Assembly (NCBI GenBank): GCA_030614305.1
Contig: JAUWKH010000066.1
Location: 1 to 8,311, forward strand
Length of the DNA: 8,311 nt
Reading direction: 5' to 3'
Origin: Bacteroidota bacterium
GTDB lineage: Bacteria > Bacteroidota > Bacteroidia > Bacteroidales > JADFUO01
Numbering within the stretch: the first letter of the stretch is position 1; each line of letters begins with the position of its first letter. The translations under genes and the position numbers were made by a program. Below, in pieces: positions 7,127-8,311 of the stretch. Under the pieces are notes generated by a model. It ran no database searches and was not told the DNA's origin. It saw only the letters and a list, made by a program, of their open reading frames with translations.

Positions 7127-8134
7127 ATGAAAACAAAACTTAATTTTACATTCATTTTATTCTTAATCTCAGTTTTATTTTTCTCTTGCGGAGATAATAA
7201 AAAAACATCTCAGGAAAAGAATAAATCCATAATTCAAAAATCAGAAAAAGTTTTTGTTCCTGATTTTAATGCAGATTCTGCATATTACTTTGTTGCCAAA
7301 CAAGTAGAATTTGGTCCTCGGGTCCCTGGATCAGAAGCTAATGCAGCTTGTGCTAAATTTTTAGAAAACACTTTAAAAAGATTTTCGCCGGATGTTACTG
7401 TTCAGAATTTCAAAGCACGTATTTTTAACGATACTATTTTAAATGGTAAAAATATTATAGCTTCTTTTAATCCCGAAATACAGAGTCGTATTTTTTTGTG
7501 TGCACACTGGGATTCCCGCCCTTTTGCCGACCACGATTCTGATAAAAATAATTTTAACAAACCAATTGACGGTGCAAATGATGGTGCAAGCGGTGTTGGT
7601 GTGCTTTTAGAAATTGCAAGACAATTGAAACTTCATCAACCAAAAATTGGGATTGATATTATTTTGTTTGATATGGAAGATTATGGCACACCTCAAAGTT
7701 TACAAAGCAACAAAGAAGACACATGGGCACTGGGTTCTCAATACTGGTCAAAAAATCCTCATAAAATTAATTACAGGGCAAGATACGGAATACTGCTTGA
7801 CATGGTGGGTGCTTCCGATGCGACATTCACAATGGAAGGAACATCTATGTATTATGCTCCCGACATAATGAAAAAAGTTTGGGATGTTGCAAATAAAATC
7901 GGGTATCAGGATTATTTTATTTATAACCAAACAAACGGAATTATAGACGACCATTATTATATTAATGATATTATTAATATCCCAACTATTGATATTATCC
8001 ATCATGACCCGAATACCCGTTCCGGTTTCTTTAAGCATTGGCATACAATACATGACAATATTGATGTTATTGATCCGGCAACATTAAAAGTTGTAGGACA
8101 AACGGTTTTAACAGTGATTTTCGAGGAGAGGTAA
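7127..8134 (+). CDS. M28-family glutaminyl-peptide cyclotransferase lipoprotein (glutaminyl cyclase)
   Basis: This 335-residue envelope enzyme is predicted to convert N-terminal glutamine of exported proteins to pyroglutamate. A lipoprotein signal peptide ends FFSC with lipidation at C21, followed by a polar linker to about 42. The zinc-peptidase-like fold contains AHWDSRPF (126-133) and GANDGASG (149-156). FDMEDYG (181-187) and DDH (274-276) follow, then WHT (305-307). By analogy with animal-type cyclases, the single zinc would be held by D152, D185 and H306, with E184 catalytic. An ordinary M28 aminopeptidase is the alternative, but FDMEDYG and WHT favour the cyclase. Known Bacteroidota cyclases process exported proteins whose mature N-terminus is Gln. 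The gene starts 10 bases after the kinase stop codon, so it is probably co-transcribed with the two-component genes. The start is set by the signal peptide. Confidence 0.88.
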   Translation: MKTKLNFTFILFLISVLFFSCGDNKKTSQEKNKSIIQKSEKVFVPDFNADSAYYFVAKQVEFGPRVPGSEANAACAKFLENTLKRFSPDVTVQNFKARIFNDTILNGKNIIASFNPEIQSRIFLCAHWDSRPFADHDSDKNNFNKPIDGANDGASGVGVLLEIARQLKLHQPKIGIDIILFDMEDYGTPQSLQSNKEDTWALGSQYWSKNPHKINYRARYGILLDMVGASDATFTMEGTSMYYAPDIMKKVWDVANKIGYQDYFIYNQTNGIIDDHYYINDIINIPTIDIIHHDPNTRSGFFKHWHTIHDNIDVIDPATLKVVGQTVLTVIFEER

Positions 8135-8138
8135 TTTT

Positions 8139-8311
8139 TTACAACAAATCATTCGCCAAATTATCCAACTCCGACCGCTCGCCTTTTTCCAGTCTTACAT
8201 GAGCATAAATTTCATGATGTTTAATTTTGTCAATCATGTATGACAAGCCGTTACTTTGCGAATCAAGGTAAGGAGTGTCAATCTGGTAAATATCACCTGT
8301 AAAAATAATTT
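8139..8311 (-). CDS. PhoH-family protein, C-terminal fragment (cut by window edge)
   Basis: The last 56 residues are visible, reading [17 protein letters not shown] and then [25 protein letters not shown] and a final NDLL. This matches the C-terminal end of the PhoH-like ATPase domain as found in PhoH2/YlaK-type proteins, in which an N-terminal PIN RNase domain is fused to a PhoH ATPase/helicase. The GD.YQID segment and the closing KGERSEL motif are characteristic. Whether a PIN domain is present cannot be seen. It converges on the glutaminyl cyclase gene, with only 4 bases between the two stop codons, and has no evident functional link to the efflux locus. Confidence 0.85.
   Translation of the reverse strand, partial: IIFTGDIYQIDTPYLDSQSNGLSYMIDKIKHHEIYAHVRLEKGERSELDNLANDLL

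Noticed and set aside
7647..8053. Two open frames (plus 7647-7868 and minus 7748-8053) inside the cyclase gene
   Set aside because: The main frame encodes the catalytic core of the cyclase here. The alternative products are low-complexity or Cys/His-rich by chance and lack start-region signals.

Overview
The window looks like a piece of a Bacteroidota chromosome, probably of the Bacteroidales/Marinilabiliales type. The evidence is AT-rich DNA, A/T-rich leaders with no clear Shine-Dalgarno sequences, an animal-type glutaminyl cyclase lipoprotein, an 801-residue double-module MacB/FtsX permease, and an NtrC-type regulator carrying GAFTDA instead of GAFTGA. There are seven protein genes, two of them cut by the window edges. 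I see no RNA gene, insertion sequence, CRISPR array or prophage.

Left half (1-4139, minus strand). This is one tightly packed transport operon, read right to left. It holds a HlyD/MacA-type periplasmic adaptor, a full-length MacB/FtsX-family permease 2 bases later, an 85-residue protein of unknown function, and the first 66 residues of a second permease whose ATG directly follows the small gene's stop codon. The ATPase and outer-membrane channel such a pump needs are not in the window and may lie beyond position 1.

Middle (4140-4388). This 249-base divergent intergenic region is very AT-rich. It contains a candidate sigma-54 promoter facing the transport operon (TGGCAT-N5-TAGTT, predicted start near 4160), a perfect 8-bp-arm inverted repeat just before the adaptor start codon, and two TTGTACAA palindromes 44 bp apart, about 115 and 160 bases upstream of that promoter. 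Enhancer sites for an NtrC-type activator would be expected at such distances.

Right half (4389-8134, plus strand). The genes are a sigma-54-dependent response regulator, an overlapping membrane histidine kinase with almost no extracytoplasmic loop, and, 10 bases later, an M28-family glutaminyl-peptide cyclotransferase lipoprotein. At the right edge, the C-terminus of a PhoH-family protein points back on the minus strand, with 4 bases between the two stop codons.

Working model (inference). The kinase phosphorylates the regulator, which binds the palindromes and drives sigma-54 transcription of the divergent efflux operon. The kinase has no real sensor loop, so it may sense within the membrane or through the transporter, in a way analogous to BceS-BceAB systems. 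The 85-residue protein between the permeases and the cyclase in the regulator operon are the least explained parts.
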